Shown: one piece after another, positions 53,706 to 62,731 of the stretch
How positions within the stretch are numbered: the first letter of the stretch is position 1
Layout of the letters: each line of letters starts with the position of its first letter
NCBI RefSeq assembly: GCF_030372765.1
Contig: NZ_JAUCMW010000007.1
Coordinates: forward strand, 62,001-126,000
Reading direction: 5' to 3'
Source of the DNA: Labilibaculum sp. K2S
GTDB taxonomy: Bacteria > Bacteroidota > Bacteroidia > Bacteroidales > Marinifilaceae
Length of the DNA stretch: 64,000 bases
Position numbers and translations under genes: made by a program
The notes under the pieces: generated by a model
Told to the model about the DNA's origin: nothing
Database searches by the model: none
The model's input: only the letters and a program-made list of their open reading frames with translations

Positions 53706-54851
53706 TTAGTTAAGCGCATTTTCTAAATCTTCAAGCAGATCGTTGATGTGTTCCAAACCAATGGATAACCGAACTGTGGATGGGAAGATCCCAATCGCCT
53801 GCAGATCTTCATTAGAAAAGGACGCGTGACTAATTTTAGCCGGAATTTCAATGCGGGAATCTGAAGTTCCGAAGGATGCTTTTTCTCCAAACCAACGAGT
53901 GGAAGCGACCAATTTTTCAGCCGTTTCAACATCCTGCATGTGAACAGTAAGTACACCGGGGAAAATTTTCATTTGAGATTTTGCCAATTCATGTTGTGGA
54001 TGATTCTTGGATCCTGGATAGACTAGTTTTTTTACTCTTGAATGTTTCTCCAAATATTCAGCAACCTGAATTGCACTTTGTTCATGATGCTTTAGCCTCA
54101 AGGGGAGAGTTGGAATTCCCAAAGAGATTAAAAATACGTCAAAGGGATTTTGTGAACGACCTTCAGCATTGGCAAAATAGGCCACCTTTTCGCCATCTTC
54201 TTCCGATTTAGAGACCAATGCACCAGCTACAGTACTTCCGTGTCCTGAAATGTATTTTGTAGCGCTAAAAATAGAAAAATCAGCTCCCAGGTCAAGCGGT
54301 TTCTGGGAAGCAAATGTTGCGAGACTGTTATCAACGGCGAATTTGCTCCCGTTGCTTTGGGCAAGCCTTGCCAATTCTCTTAAGTCAATAATTTTCATTC
54401 CCGGATTGGTGGGTGATTCGCAAAGAACCAAATCAAAATTTTCAGTTTCCAATAAGTTTTTAATTACCAAAAGATCAGTAAAATCAGCAAAAAAAACTTC
54501 TACATTGTATTTGTCTTTATACACTTGTAAAAGGCGGTATGTACCACCATAACAGTCTTTTTCCACCAAAATTTTACTATTTGCTCTCAACACAGTTTCG
54601 AAAAGCAAGGCAATTGCTCCAATTCCAGTGTGAGTGCACGAACAAGATGCTCCATTTTCGGCTTTAGCAAAAACTGTTTCCAAAGCATCTCTGGTTGGAT
54701 TATCGGAGCGGGTATAATCGTATATTTTAGATCCTGATTGTTTTTTCAGATCAAAGGTAGCTGTTTGATAAATGGGCAGGTGCGACGCTCCGTATGGATC
54801 GTATACGCCACCTTCCTCAGCCAAATGAGCAAGTAAAGTTTCGATATGCAT
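53706..54851 (-). CDS. Cys/Met metabolism PLP-dependent enzyme (cystathionine gamma-synthase/lyase type)
   Basis: A 381-residue trans-sulfuration enzyme. Motifs: SHLPIYQTATFDL, YDYTRSDNPTRDALE (substrate Tyr and Arg), the PLP Asp in KFAVDNSLATF and the PLP Lys in SIFSATKYISGHGSTVAGALV. The C-terminal VRLSIGLEHINDLLEDLE is the conserved substrate-carboxylate helix. Whether it is cystathionine gamma-synthase, beta-lyase or methionine gamma-lyase cannot be separated from the sequence. The start is ATG 54851; a TTG 6 nt upstream is less likely. It heads a two-gene operon with the divergent paralog. Confidence 0.88.
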   Translation of the reverse strand: MHIETLLAHLAEEGGVYDPYGASHLPIYQTATFDLKKQSGSKIYDYTRSDNPTRDALETVFAKAENGASCSCTHTGIGAIALLFETVLRANSKILVEKDCYGGTYRLLQVYKDKYNVEVFFADFTDLLVIKNLLETENFDLVLCESPTNPGMKIIDLRELARLAQSNGSKFAVDNSLATFASQKPLDLGADFSIFSATKYISGHGSTVAGALVSKSEEDGEKVAYFANAEGRSQNPFDVFLISLGIPTLPLRLKHHEQSAIQVAEYLEKHSRVKKLVYPGSKNHPQHELAKSQMKIFPGVLTVHMQDVETAEKLVASTRWFGEKASFGTSDSRIEIPAKISHASFSNEDLQAIGIFPSTVRLSIGLEHINDLLEDLENALN

Positions 54852-55051
54852 TCGCAAAAAATTGATTAAATAATTATCAGCTTTTTATTCAAATTAACTT
54901 GCTCGTTTTACTGTGGTTATAGCAGAAAATTTAAAAGCTGATTACAAATTTAACTTTTCGGATGAAGAATTGCGTCTGAAAATAAAAAAAAGATGTGTTG
55001 GTCTTTAATTTTGATAAGAGATGAAAAAAGAGCCTTTAAGACTCTTCTATT

Positions 55052-55928
55052 TTATTCTGTAATTTCTATCGAATATGCAGCACTCAATGTTTTACCCGAA
55101 TCAAGAGATTGAATGATTTCTTTTTCCGAAAATTCCCGGCTTGAATCATAGCTGTCGGCGATTCCAATCCAAGGTTCTATGCAAACATAAGGTGCATTTG
55201 GTTTTGCCCAAAGTCCAAGATACGGGAAATCATCAAGACTGACTTTTAACGAGAAATTAGAATTCTTACTTTTTAATTGTACGAATGAGGATTTTAGATT
55301 CTTAAAAATAAGAGCATCCTTTGCGAAAAGATCTGGTGCAAGTTCAATTCGATCATTTTCATCTAAAATCAATTTTCCTTCCTGGCCAATAAGTCCATTG
55401 TCGATAATCATCCAGGTGTGCAGTTTCTTTTTGCTCAAATTCCAGATAATAATCTGAGTACTTTTCACCTTCCTTTAACGGACATGCAAAAGCCGGGTGT
55501 CCACCCAGACAGAAAAGCATATCCTTCGGGCTAGTGTTTACAACATCATGTTTTACATGTAATTTCTTACCATCCAATATATAATGAATGTAGAATTCAA
55601 ATTCGAATGGGTAGATTTTACGTGTGTTTTCGTTTGATTTTAATACAAAACAAAGCTCATTATCTGATTTGCTGTGTAATTGAATATCTTTATTGTTGCG
55701 AATGAATCCATGTTTGGACATTGGATACTCTTTGCCTTCATGAATGAATCCATCCTCTTTTAGGCAACCAATAACCGGGAATAGGTTAGGAGCATGGCTT
55801 CCCCAAATTTCAGGATCGGCTTGCCATAGATATTCCTGATTTGTAGGAATAGATTTGATGCTGCAAAGTTCAGCTCCCTTTTCAATTACTTCAATTTTAA
55901 AGAATTCGTTTTGTATGCAGTATTTCAT
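55052..55928 (-). pseudogene. Aldose 1-epimerase family gene broken by a frameshift
   Basis: Two overlapping frames together give a complete galactose-mutarotase-like protein of about 290 residues. The first (55928-55359) reads FPVIGCLKEDGFIHEGKEYP, MSKHGFIRNN and the catalytic-region LGGHPAFACPL, then goes astray. The second (55468-55052) resumes the family sequence at HTWMIIDNGLIGQEGKLI and ends PYVCIEPWIGIADSYDSS, with the expected Glu. A single extra base, most simply in the T-run 55428-55432 (AAAAA in the mRNA), restores one frame. A sequencing error, slippage-dependent expression or a real lesion all remain possible. Confidence 0.8.
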
Positions 55929-55960
55929 TTAGCTATTCTGTTTTGTACGTTTATAATATT

Positions 55961-55989
55961 AAAAAAGGATTTCGAAACCGAAATCCTTT
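55961..55989 (-). terminator. Intrinsic terminator after batE
   Basis: On the minus strand an 11-bp stem (arms 55989-55979 and 55974-55964) with a 4-nt loop leads into TTTTTT. It separates the Bat operon from the aldose epimerase gene. Confidence 0.88.
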
Positions 55990-56006
55990 GATATTATTGG
56001 ATTGTA

Positions 56007-56756
56007 TTATATCATTTCAATGTCTTCTTTTTTCAGCCAACCTTCATTGCCATCGCTAAGCAGAATGTTTCGCCAATCCTGAAGCTCTCCAATTACTTTA
56101 ACTTTTGTACCTTCGTGCAGTAAGAACAATTCAGTGCCGCTTTTATCCGGAGAACCTTTAATAGTAACACTAGGACTAACAATAATTGCATGCTCACGAA
56201 TATTGATTTCATCCGTTTTTTTCGAAGCAAAAGAATAAGTCATTATTGAAATGCCAAAGGCAAAAAATGCCAGAAAGAAACCTAGTTTTTTAAGCCCTGA
56301 CTTATTGCTGTACAGATAAAAACAGGCAAAAGTAAGCATCAATAAGAAAAACAGAATTGAGAAGTAGGACCAAATATTGGCCGAAAAACTATTTCTAATT
56401 CCAGAAAACCATCTTTTTATAAATATTTCAGGCAAAACTTCAAACTTATCTAAAACGTGTTTACGCGCTAAGTCCAAATTGTACTGAATATCCTTGTCGT
56501 TAGGAGAGAATAATAAAGCTCGCTCATAGTTTAAAATGGAAGAAGAGATTTCTCCTGTTTTATAGTAAGCATTCCCCAGATTAAAATAAATTTCGGGAGC
56601 TTCTAAATGGGTATCCAACACAAATTCATAGGCTTGAATTGCTTTCTCATATTCTCCGTTTTTATACATCTCATTGGCCTCAGAAATAGGGTTGACTTGA
56701 GCCCAAACCTGAGTGCTTAGAAATAGGGCGAGTATAAATTGTAATGCTTTTTTCAT
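56007..56756 (-). CDS. batE: BatE: TPR and SH3-like domain protein
   Basis: A 249-residue exported membrane protein. Signal peptide 1-20 (ending VWAQ), then two to three TPR repeats (EANEMYKNGEYEKAIQAYEFV, PEIYFNLGNAYYKTGEISSSI, ILNYERALLFSPND), two membrane helices (IWSYFSILFFLLMLTFACFY and LGFFLAFFAFGISIMTYSFA) and a C-terminal SH3-like domain (SPSVTIKGSPDKSG, WRNILLSDGNEGWLKKEDI). This layout is that of BatE of Bacteroides, last of the Bat proteins tied to oxidative-stress tolerance. The start is ATG 56756, directly after a shared leader element, so batE may be controlled apart from batD. Confidence 0.88.
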   Translation of the reverse strand: MKKALQFILALFLSTQVWAQVNPISEANEMYKNGEYEKAIQAYEFVLDTHLEAPEIYFNLGNAYYKTGEISSSILNYERALLFSPNDKDIQYNLDLARKHVLDKFEVLPEIFIKRWFSGIRNSFSANIWSYFSILFFLLMLTFACFYLYSNKSGLKKLGFFLAFFAFGISIMTYSFASKKTDEINIREHAIIVSPSVTIKGSPDKSGTELFLLHEGTKVKVIGELQDWRNILLSDGNEGWLKKEDIEMI

Positions 56757-56855
56757 CTGTTTATAATTTTTATGCAATTGTCAGATGGAACTTACCTTGA
56801 TTAAATAATCATGCTCATGTATGAATTAATAATTATTTAATCATAGACGTTTCAA
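56757..56855 (-). promoter_or_regulatory. Shared leader element, copy 3 (before batE)
   Basis: A degenerate palindrome TTGAAACGTCTAT (56855-56843), then a clear hairpin GATTAAATAAT/ATTATTTAATC with an inner TCAT/ATGA, then GATTATTT (56810-56803), GTAAGTTCCATCTGACAA (to 56778) and AAAAATTATAAACAG ending at the ATG, 54 nt after the G of GATTATTT. The hairpin here is the best preserved of all copies. Confidence 0.72.
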
Positions 56856-56885
56856 GTCTGATTTGATATTACACAACCAACTAAT

Positions 56886-58697
56886 CTATTTGATATTTTT
56901 CTCCAATTTGGTGATTGTATCCATGCTTTTTTGATACAGTTCATCCATTTCCGAAGAACCGGCCGATGGAGAGTACCTAGCAAATTCGCAGGTGTCCAGT
57001 ATGCTTAAAAATTCATCCTTAAGTTCTGGATCAACTCCTTTACTCAGCAAAATTTCACTAATATTTTCTTTATTCAGATTCTCCAATGGTAAATTCAGCT
57101 TATCAGAAGTATATCCCCAAATTGCTTTTAGAATTTCATCGTAAAATTGATCCTTCTGTTTTGCTTTTAGACTTGCCGAAGCCATTTTTAATCTTTTCAT
57201 AGCAACTCGGTTCGCACGTTTGTTTTTTAATTTAGCGGTGTCGGCATTTTCTTTTATTCGTTTTCTGTTGAATACAAATGCTAAAACAAACAGCAAGAAA
57301 GGAATGATATACGCCAAATAGAAATTTGTGGTTCCAAAGAAAACCTCACCTTTTAATTGAGGGCTGAAATCGTTGGTTTTAATATAGCGGATATCTTTTC
57401 CCAGAAATTTCACTTTTTCTTTAGAGAAGGAGCTAATGATAGTCCCCGAATTATCTCCTTCGCCTTTAGCAACTTTAATGGTAAATTTTTTGGTGGAACG
57501 AGTTCTGAATATTTTTGCTTTTGGATCGAAGAAGCTAAAATCAACCGATGGAATTTCATATTCTCCACCATGACGTGGAATAATTAAATATTCAAATGTG
57601 GTTGAACCACTCATTCCTGCTTCTGAGCTTTTTAAATTCTGCGACGTTTTTGGGTCGTAAACTTCAAAATCGGCAGGAAAGTTAAATTCCAAAGGTTTAA
57701 TCAACTTCAAGTTTCCGTTACCTTCAACTTTTACCCGCATGGTAATCGCATCATTTGCTTTAACTGAATCTTTATCGATAGTTGTAGTCAAAGTGAAATT
57801 TCCAACGGCACCTTCAAAACTTGCTGGTTTATTCGATGGAAAGTCCTTCACCTGAATTTTTATAGGCTTGCTTTTACGGGGCACTCTAATGTCTTGATAA
57901 TTATCAAAGAAATCATCAAAGAAACCACTTCGTTTGTTTGCCTGGTGCTGACGGATAATAACCTCTAATTCAAAAGGTTCAATTGTAATTTCGCCTGTGT
58001 GTTGTGGGAAAAGAATTAATTTCCGAATGATTCCGGTATTGTAAATCGTGCCATTGATGTTTTCTCTTTCTAAAGAAATTTGTCCGGGGGTTGGTACTTC
58101 CTGACTTAAAAATCCGTCAAACGAAGGGAACTTTGAATCGCCAAATCCAGCAATGGTAAGTCGTGTGTAAACTTTAATGGTTGCAACAACGTGCTCACCC
58201 ATATAAACATTATTCCGATCTAATTTTACCTTAACAAATAAATTGTCCTCTGTGATTTTTTGACCTGATGCAGAGTTTTGTGATTCTTTTGAATCACTAT
58301 CCTGCCGTGTTTTATTCACCTTAACTACTTCAATAGTAAGTGAATTTGATGTTTTTTTCTCACCATCAACAGTAATTGCTGCGGGTTTGATCTCAAATTT
58401 ACCTTCCTTTTCAGCTAAAAGAACATAAGTGTACGAGTAGGAAGAGTTAGAAGTAACTTTTCCATTAATTATTTGCGTACTCATACTGCTTGAAGTAGAA
58501 GGCCCCATGAGAACCCGAAACCCGTCAAGAGTAGGAATTTGAATGTTTTTACCCTTGTTGTTAACGGAATAGGTTAAACGAAATTGTTCGCCAAGTTCCA
58601 CCACATTGGGTGCCGAAGCAGTAAATTTAATTTCATCGGCAAATACCGATGTTGTAATTAAAATGACTGTTACTAATGAGAGAAGTATTTTCTTCAT
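56886..58697 (-). CDS. batD: BatD: oxygen-tolerance protein
   Basis: A 603-residue exported protein with a signal peptide (residues 1-21, ending TTSVFA), five to six immunoglobulin-like segments (VELGEQFRLTYSVNNKGKN, DRNNVYMGEHVVATIKVY, GAVGNFTLTTTIDKD, DAITMRVKVEGNGNLKL), a membrane helix near 455-475 (NFYLAYIIPFLLFVLAFVF) and a cytoplasmic helical tail. This is the BatD layout from the Bacteroides Bat operon, whose role in aerotolerance is described for B. fragilis but whose mechanism is not known. The start is ATG 58697, the third codon of a longer frame, placed before the signal. Confidence 0.9.
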   Translation of the reverse strand: MKKILLSLVTVILITTSVFADEIKFTASAPNVVELGEQFRLTYSVNNKGKNIQIPTLDGFRVLMGPSTSSSMSTQIINGKVTSNSSYSYTYVLLAEKEGKFEIKPAAITVDGEKKTSNSLTIEVVKVNKTRQDSDSKESQNSASGQKITEDNLFVKVKLDRNNVYMGEHVVATIKVYTRLTIAGFGDSKFPSFDGFLSQEVPTPGQISLERENINGTIYNTGIIRKLILFPQHTGEITIEPFELEVIIRQHQANKRSGFFDDFFDNYQDIRVPRKSKPIKIQVKDFPSNKPASFEGAVGNFTLTTTIDKDSVKANDAITMRVKVEGNGNLKLIKPLEFNFPADFEVYDPKTSQNLKSSEAGMSGSTTFEYLIIPRHGGEYEIPSVDFSFFDPKAKIFRTRSTKKFTIKVAKGEGDNSGTIISSFSKEKVKFLGKDIRYIKTNDFSPQLKGEVFFGTTNFYLAYIIPFLLFVLAFVFNRKRIKENADTAKLKNKRANRVAMKRLKMASASLKAKQKDQFYDEILKAIWGYTSDKLNLPLENLNKENISEILLSKGVDPELKDEFLSILDTCEFARYSPSAGSSEMDELYQKSMDTITKLEKNIK

Positions 58698-58743
58698 CTG
58701 TATCATATTGTGTTTCAGATGTTATAAATTCAATTAAATAATC
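58698..58743 (-). promoter_or_regulatory. Possible decayed leader element before batD
   Basis: On the minus strand GATTATTTAAT (58743-58733), CATCTGAAACA and ATACAG right before ATG recall the batE copy (GATTATTTAAT, CATCTGACAA, AAACAG, ATG), 46 nt to the start codon instead of 54. TAAGTTC and the palindrome are gone. This may be a degenerate copy or chance in AT-rich sequence. Confidence 0.3.
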
Positions 58744-58805
58744 TGTTAATAGATTCGCAAATTTACTGATTAATCGAGTAGGAATGACCAATTTGGGAAG
58801 ATCAA

Positions 58806-59579
58806 TTACCAATCCTTTTTGATTTTCGTTCTTTTTGCTTTTTGAGCTGCTGCTTTTGCTTTCTGAACCTTTTCCTGAACCTTTTTTTCATCATTTTCAA
58901 GAGCTTCTAACAAGCGGTTGGCATCCTGTTCTGATATCTTATTTTGCTGCTCCTCAGGATCACCTTTCTTTTTATCCTGATCTTCAGGTTTATTTTTTTG
59001 ATCTTTGCCCTTGTCTTTTTTATCCTGATCCTTCTTGTCCTGATCCTTGTTTTGATCTTTTTTGTCTTGATCCTTATTCTGGTCTTTTTTATCCTGATTC
59101 TTGTTTTGGTCTTTATTTTGATCCTGATTCTTTTTCTTTTCTTCCTCTTTCTGTTTCATTTTTTTTGCATATTCCAAATTGTATTTGGTTTCTTTCGAAT
59201 TTGGAAAGTTACGAAGGGATTCTTTGTAAGCCTCAATACTTTCATCAATTTTCCGGTTCATCAGAAGAGTATTTCCAATGTTGTGGTAAATTTCCCCGAG
59301 TTTTTTAGGATCCTTTTCAGTGGCCGTTAGCACCTGGTATTGCTTTAATGCTTCATCATACTTCTTTTGCTTGTACAAGGCATCTCCCAAATTAAAGCCG
59401 GCTTCGTACGAATTGATTTTTTTATCAAGTGCTTTTCGATATTCTACTTCCGAGTTTTCATATTCATTCCCCTCAAACAGTCCATTGCCCTTGCGGATAA
59501 ATTTTCGCTCTTTTTGCGCCAATACATCCAAACTAAAGAGGCAAAGCAGACCGATAAATAATGCTATATATTTGTTCAT
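58806..59579 (-). CDS. batC: BatC: TPR protein with charged low-complexity tail
   Basis: A 257-residue exported protein. Signal peptide 1-21, then three TPR repeats (NSYEAGFNLGDALYKQKKYDEALKQYQVL, GEIYHNIGNTLLMNRKIDESIEAYKESL, NFPNSKETKYNLEYAKKMK). From about residue 145 a lysine-, aspartate- and glutamine-rich low-complexity tract of about 60 residues (repeats of KDQDKK and KDQNK) follows, then the DANRLLEALENDEKKVQ helix. TPR plus a charged tail is the BatC layout. The tract is repetitive at DNA level too. Confidence 0.87.
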   Translation of the reverse strand: MNKYIALFIGLLCLFSLDVLAQKERKFIRKGNGLFEGNEYENSEVEYRKALDKKINSYEAGFNLGDALYKQKKYDEALKQYQVLTATEKDPKKLGEIYHNIGNTLLMNRKIDESIEAYKESLRNFPNSKETKYNLEYAKKMKQKEEEKKKNQDQNKDQNKNQDKKDQNKDQDKKDQNKDQDKKDQDKKDKGKDQKNKPEDQDKKKGDPEEQQNKISEQDANRLLEALENDEKKVQEKVQKAKAAAQKAKRTKIKKDW

Positions 59580-59597
59580 AATAATCAGAATTGAGTT

Positions 59598-60635
59598 CTA
59601 TTTCGATGGTTTAAACAAATTGATATCTTTTAAATGGCGGTTTTTACGTTCCAGAACTAAAAATTCCAGAAAGAGCAACAACAATCCTATGGCAATAAAC
59701 AATTGAAATTTTTCATCGTAAGCAGCATATACTCTCTGCTCTAATTCCGTTTTGTTCATTTTATTTATTTCATTAAAAAGGGCATTTAAACCAGTTGTAG
59801 TATTGTTAGCTATCACCGGTTTTCCTCCTCCGGCTGTTGCAATTTGCTCGATCATTTGCTGATCCAATTTTGATATTACAACATTACCCTTTTCATCCCG
59901 CCTGAAATCCCGGGATCCGGGACTTACAGGAATTGGGGCTCCTTCCGGCAATCCCATGGCAATGGTATGTACTATAATTCCTTGATCGAATGCTGCTTTT
60001 GCCGCCGAAATTGCGTCATCCTCATGATTTTCACCATCAGTAATTACAATTATAGCCTTGCTGGCCTCACTATCAGGAGTAAAGCTTCTGGCCGATAAGT
60101 TGATTGCAGCTCCAATTGCAGTTCCTTGTATGGGAACAATATCAGTATTAATGGAGGACAAAAACAATTTTGCAGATGCATAATCTGTTGTAATTGGTAA
60201 TTGGGTATACGCCTCACCTGCAAAAACGACCAAACCGATTTTATCATTATTCAATTTGTCAACCATTTTGGAAACGGCTCGTTTTGCCCGTTCCAATCTA
60301 TTGGGTTGAATGTCTTGAGCCATCATCGAGTTTGAAACATCCAACGCAATGATAATTTCGACGCCTTTTCGTTTAATGGTTTGCAGTTTTGAACCAAATT
60401 GAGGGCCTGCAAGACCAAAAATAATAAAACTTAGCGCCAGCAAAAGAATACCGAACTTATAAAACGGTCGGGTAAAGGAAGCATATGGCATTAGTTGCGA
60501 GATAATATTCATCTCACCAAACTCTTCAAGAGCTTTCTTTTTCCTTGAATAACTGATCCAATATATAATTACAAGAATTGGAAGTATCAGAAATAAGTAT
60601 AGAAGATCCGGATGATCAAGTCGAAATTGATTCAT
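59598..60635 (-). CDS. batB: BatB: von Willebrand A domain membrane protein
   Basis: A 345-residue protein with two N-terminal membrane segments (YLFLILPILVIIYWISY and FYKFGILLLALSFIIFGLAG), a VWA domain with MIDAS motif IALDVSNSMMAQD near residue 92 and the later TDYAS and VITDGENHEDDA ligands, and a C-terminal membrane helix. VWA/MIDAS proteins hold metal-dependent contacts. BatB and BatA are paralogs that probably interact in the Bat complex. It lies 18 nt upstream of batC. Confidence 0.9.
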   Translation of the reverse strand: MNQFRLDHPDLLYLFLILPILVIIYWISYSRKKKALEEFGEMNIISQLMPYASFTRPFYKFGILLLALSFIIFGLAGPQFGSKLQTIKRKGVEIIIALDVSNSMMAQDIQPNRLERAKRAVSKMVDKLNNDKIGLVVFAGEAYTQLPITTDYASAKLFLSSINTDIVPIQGTAIGAAINLSARSFTPDSEASKAIIVITDGENHEDDAISAAKAAFDQGIIVHTIAMGLPEGAPIPVSPGSRDFRRDEKGNVVISKLDQQMIEQIATAGGGKPVIANNTTTGLNALFNEINKMNKTELEQRVYAAYDEKFQLFIAIGLLLLFLEFLVLERKNRHLKDINLFKPSK

Positions 60636-60669
60636 TGTTCAATGATTTTCTGTGTTCAATTAATATCAA

Positions 60670-61662
60670 TTACGGAATGTTCCGTAATATTGAATTACGC
60701 AAAGCAATTTCAAGAAGTAAAAATAGAGCGGCCAACAATGCAAAAATTAAGTATTCCTCGCTTTTTGTAATGTATTGTTTCACCTCAATTTTACTTTTCT
60801 CCAACTTGTCGATTTGTTCGTAAATTGCTTTTAACTTGTTATTGTCAGTTGCCCGAAAGTATTGACCACCTGTCATATCAGCAATTTGCTGCAACACTTC
60901 TTCGTCAATTTTTACAGGCATGTTTCTCATACTAATACCAAAAGCCGTTTGAATAGGGTAGGGAGCCATTCCCATAGTTCCGATACCAACTGTATAAACT
61001 CTTATTCCAAAGGTTTTTGCCAATTCTGCTGCCGTAATAGGAGCAATCTCTCCCTGATTGTTTACTCCGTCGGTTAAGAGAATGACAACTTTCGATTTCG
61101 ATTTGCTGTCCTTTAAACGATTCACCGCATTGGCTAATCCAAGCCCGATTGCAGTACCATCTTCAATCATTCCACTTTGAATGTCGTTGAAAAGGTTGAT
61201 TAAAACAGCATGGTCGGTTGTTAATGGACATTGAGTAAAACTCTCGCCGCTAAAAATTACCAATCCAATTTTATCATCTTCGCGCCCGGTAATAAAGTTC
61301 ACAGCCACTTCCTTTGCCGCTTCCAGTCTGTCCGGTTCAAAATCGCGGGCAAGCATGCTGCTTGAAATATCAAGCGACATAACGATGTCAATTCCTTCAG
61401 TAGTTACATCTCTTTGGCTATTGCTCGATTGCGGGCGGGCAATAGCAAGTACTAAAAATACTATTGCTAAAACCCGAAATACAAATAAAGCATGCCGCAA
61501 GTAGTATTTGTAGGTTTTGGTACTTGAATGAAAGCTTTTCGATGTTGACACCTGAATACTTGCATGCGCATTCTTGTCCTTTAAGATGTACCATGCAATT
61601 AATGGTATCAAAAGGATCAGCAAGTAAAAATATTCAGGATTTGCAAATTCTATAGAACTCAT
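60670..61662 (-). CDS. batA: BatA: von Willebrand A domain membrane protein
   Basis: A 330-residue VWA protein, paralog of BatB. A membrane segment near residues 12-26 (FYLLILLIPLIAWYI) and another near 54-72 (ALFVFRVLAIVFLVLAIAR), MIDAS MSLDISSSMLARDFEPDRLEA, TTDHAVLINLF and LLTDGVNNQGEIAP, a final membrane segment (YLIFALLAALFLLLEIAL). The start is ATG 61662; a TTG 15 nt upstream is weaker and lies 3 nt from the upstream stop codon. It is 34 nt upstream of batB. Confidence 0.9.
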   Translation of the reverse strand: MSSIEFANPEYFYLLILLIPLIAWYILKDKNAHASIQVSTSKSFHSSTKTYKYYLRHALFVFRVLAIVFLVLAIARPQSSNSQRDVTTEGIDIVMSLDISSSMLARDFEPDRLEAAKEVAVNFITGREDDKIGLVIFSGESFTQCPLTTDHAVLINLFNDIQSGMIEDGTAIGLGLANAVNRLKDSKSKSKVVILLTDGVNNQGEIAPITAAELAKTFGIRVYTVGIGTMGMAPYPIQTAFGISMRNMPVKIDEEVLQQIADMTGGQYFRATDNNKLKAIYEQIDKLEKSKIEVKQYITKSEEYLIFALLAALFLLLEIALRNSILRNIP

Positions 61663-61680
61663 ACTTTGTATTTTCAAAGT

Positions 61681-62712
61681 TTACTTTTCTTCCGTTTTTG
61701 TCTCTTCCACTGCAATAGATTCTTTTTCTTCTTTAGCAGAAGCTTCTTCTACAATGGTGGTCTCAATAATTTTGTAGGCAAATTTCAGACTTAGTTCATT
61801 TTCATCCTGAAGAGGAGTGAATTTAGCGAATTTGGCTAAATCGGCGCGTTCAAGAATGTCCTTCAGTTTAGCGTGCCAGTCTGAATTTACCTCCACTGCA
61901 TTTACTGCTTTTAATATCTCATCAGTAGTCGATTCCTGAGTTGATAGTTGGAAACGTTCATCCAAATAATATCGGATTGTATCCGTAAGGTCAGAATGAA
62001 ACTGTTTCACCTTTCCGGTTTCCCAAAGCTTTTGTTTTTTGATCTCATCCAACTTGCGCAAGGCTATGATATGAGCCGGCTCGGTTGGCTTTGCTTTAAC
62101 GAACAAAGGTTGGTTTTTCTTCCGCTTGCGCAGATATAAAAGCAATAATACAATTAATGCTGCAACAATCAATCCACCAAATACCCAGGGAGCAATTTCC
62201 GCAAAAGCAATTGGTGTATGTATTGGCATTATAATGTCAAAATTAGCCTTACTGGTATCAATATCGAAGGTTTTTACGCCCAATAGCATTGTGTCCGTTC
62301 GAATGATATTCATCAGATTTTCGTCATGAATCTTGAATTCAAAAGGATTCATTTTGTGAACACCATCATTAAAAGAGGTAATCAAAAAGTTTTTATTCAC
62401 TTTAATATTTCCATTCTCTAACGAAGTAGTATCCTGAGGAGATTGTTTTATGATCTCTACTCCAGAACCAATGCTGTCTATAAATACCGGAAACTCAACC
62501 CGAAGACCTTTTGGCTGTTCTATGGAAAGTAAAAGGTTTATTTGATCGCCAATAACAATAACATTGGTATCGAGTTGCGCGCTGTAGTTAATTCCTTTTT
62601 CTTCTTCTTGAGCATAAGACGAGAAGGAGGAAAAAGTAGCTCCCAATACAATTGCAAATGCGACAAGTGCTTTTGCGAATAGTTTATTTGGGATGATAAT
62701 TCTATTTGTCAT
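61681..62712 (-). CDS. Bat-operon membrane protein (BatX-like)
   Basis: A 343-residue exported single-span protein. The N-terminal export signal (residues about 8-35, ALVAFAIVLGATFSSFSSYA) is followed by an Ig-like beta domain (INYSAQLDTNVIVIGDQINLLLSI), a membrane helix near 189-207 (IAPWVFGGLIVAALIVLLLLYL) and a cytoplasmic helical domain with EKESIAVEE at the end. Gene position between DUF58 and BatA is typical for a BatD-like partner of unknown function in Bacteroidota. The start is ATG 62712; the longer frame would overlap the DUF58 gene. Confidence 0.8.
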   Translation of the reverse strand: MTNRIIIPNKLFAKALVAFAIVLGATFSSFSSYAQEEEKGINYSAQLDTNVIVIGDQINLLLSIEQPKGLRVEFPVFIDSIGSGVEIIKQSPQDTTSLENGNIKVNKNFLITSFNDGVHKMNPFEFKIHDENLMNIIRTDTMLLGVKTFDIDTSKANFDIIMPIHTPIAFAEIAPWVFGGLIVAALIVLLLLYLRKRKKNQPLFVKAKPTEPAHIIALRKLDEIKKQKLWETGKVKQFHSDLTDTIRYYLDERFQLSTQESTTDEILKAVNAVEVNSDWHAKLKDILERADLAKFAKFTPLQDENELSLKFAYKIIETTIVEEASAKEEKESIAVEETKTEEK

Positions 62713-62731
62713 AGTCGTCTGCTTCTTAAAA

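Noticed and set aside
55052..55928. Two separate small genes instead of one broken epimerase
   Set aside because: The two frames overlap and together give one continuous family protein; neither half is functional alone.
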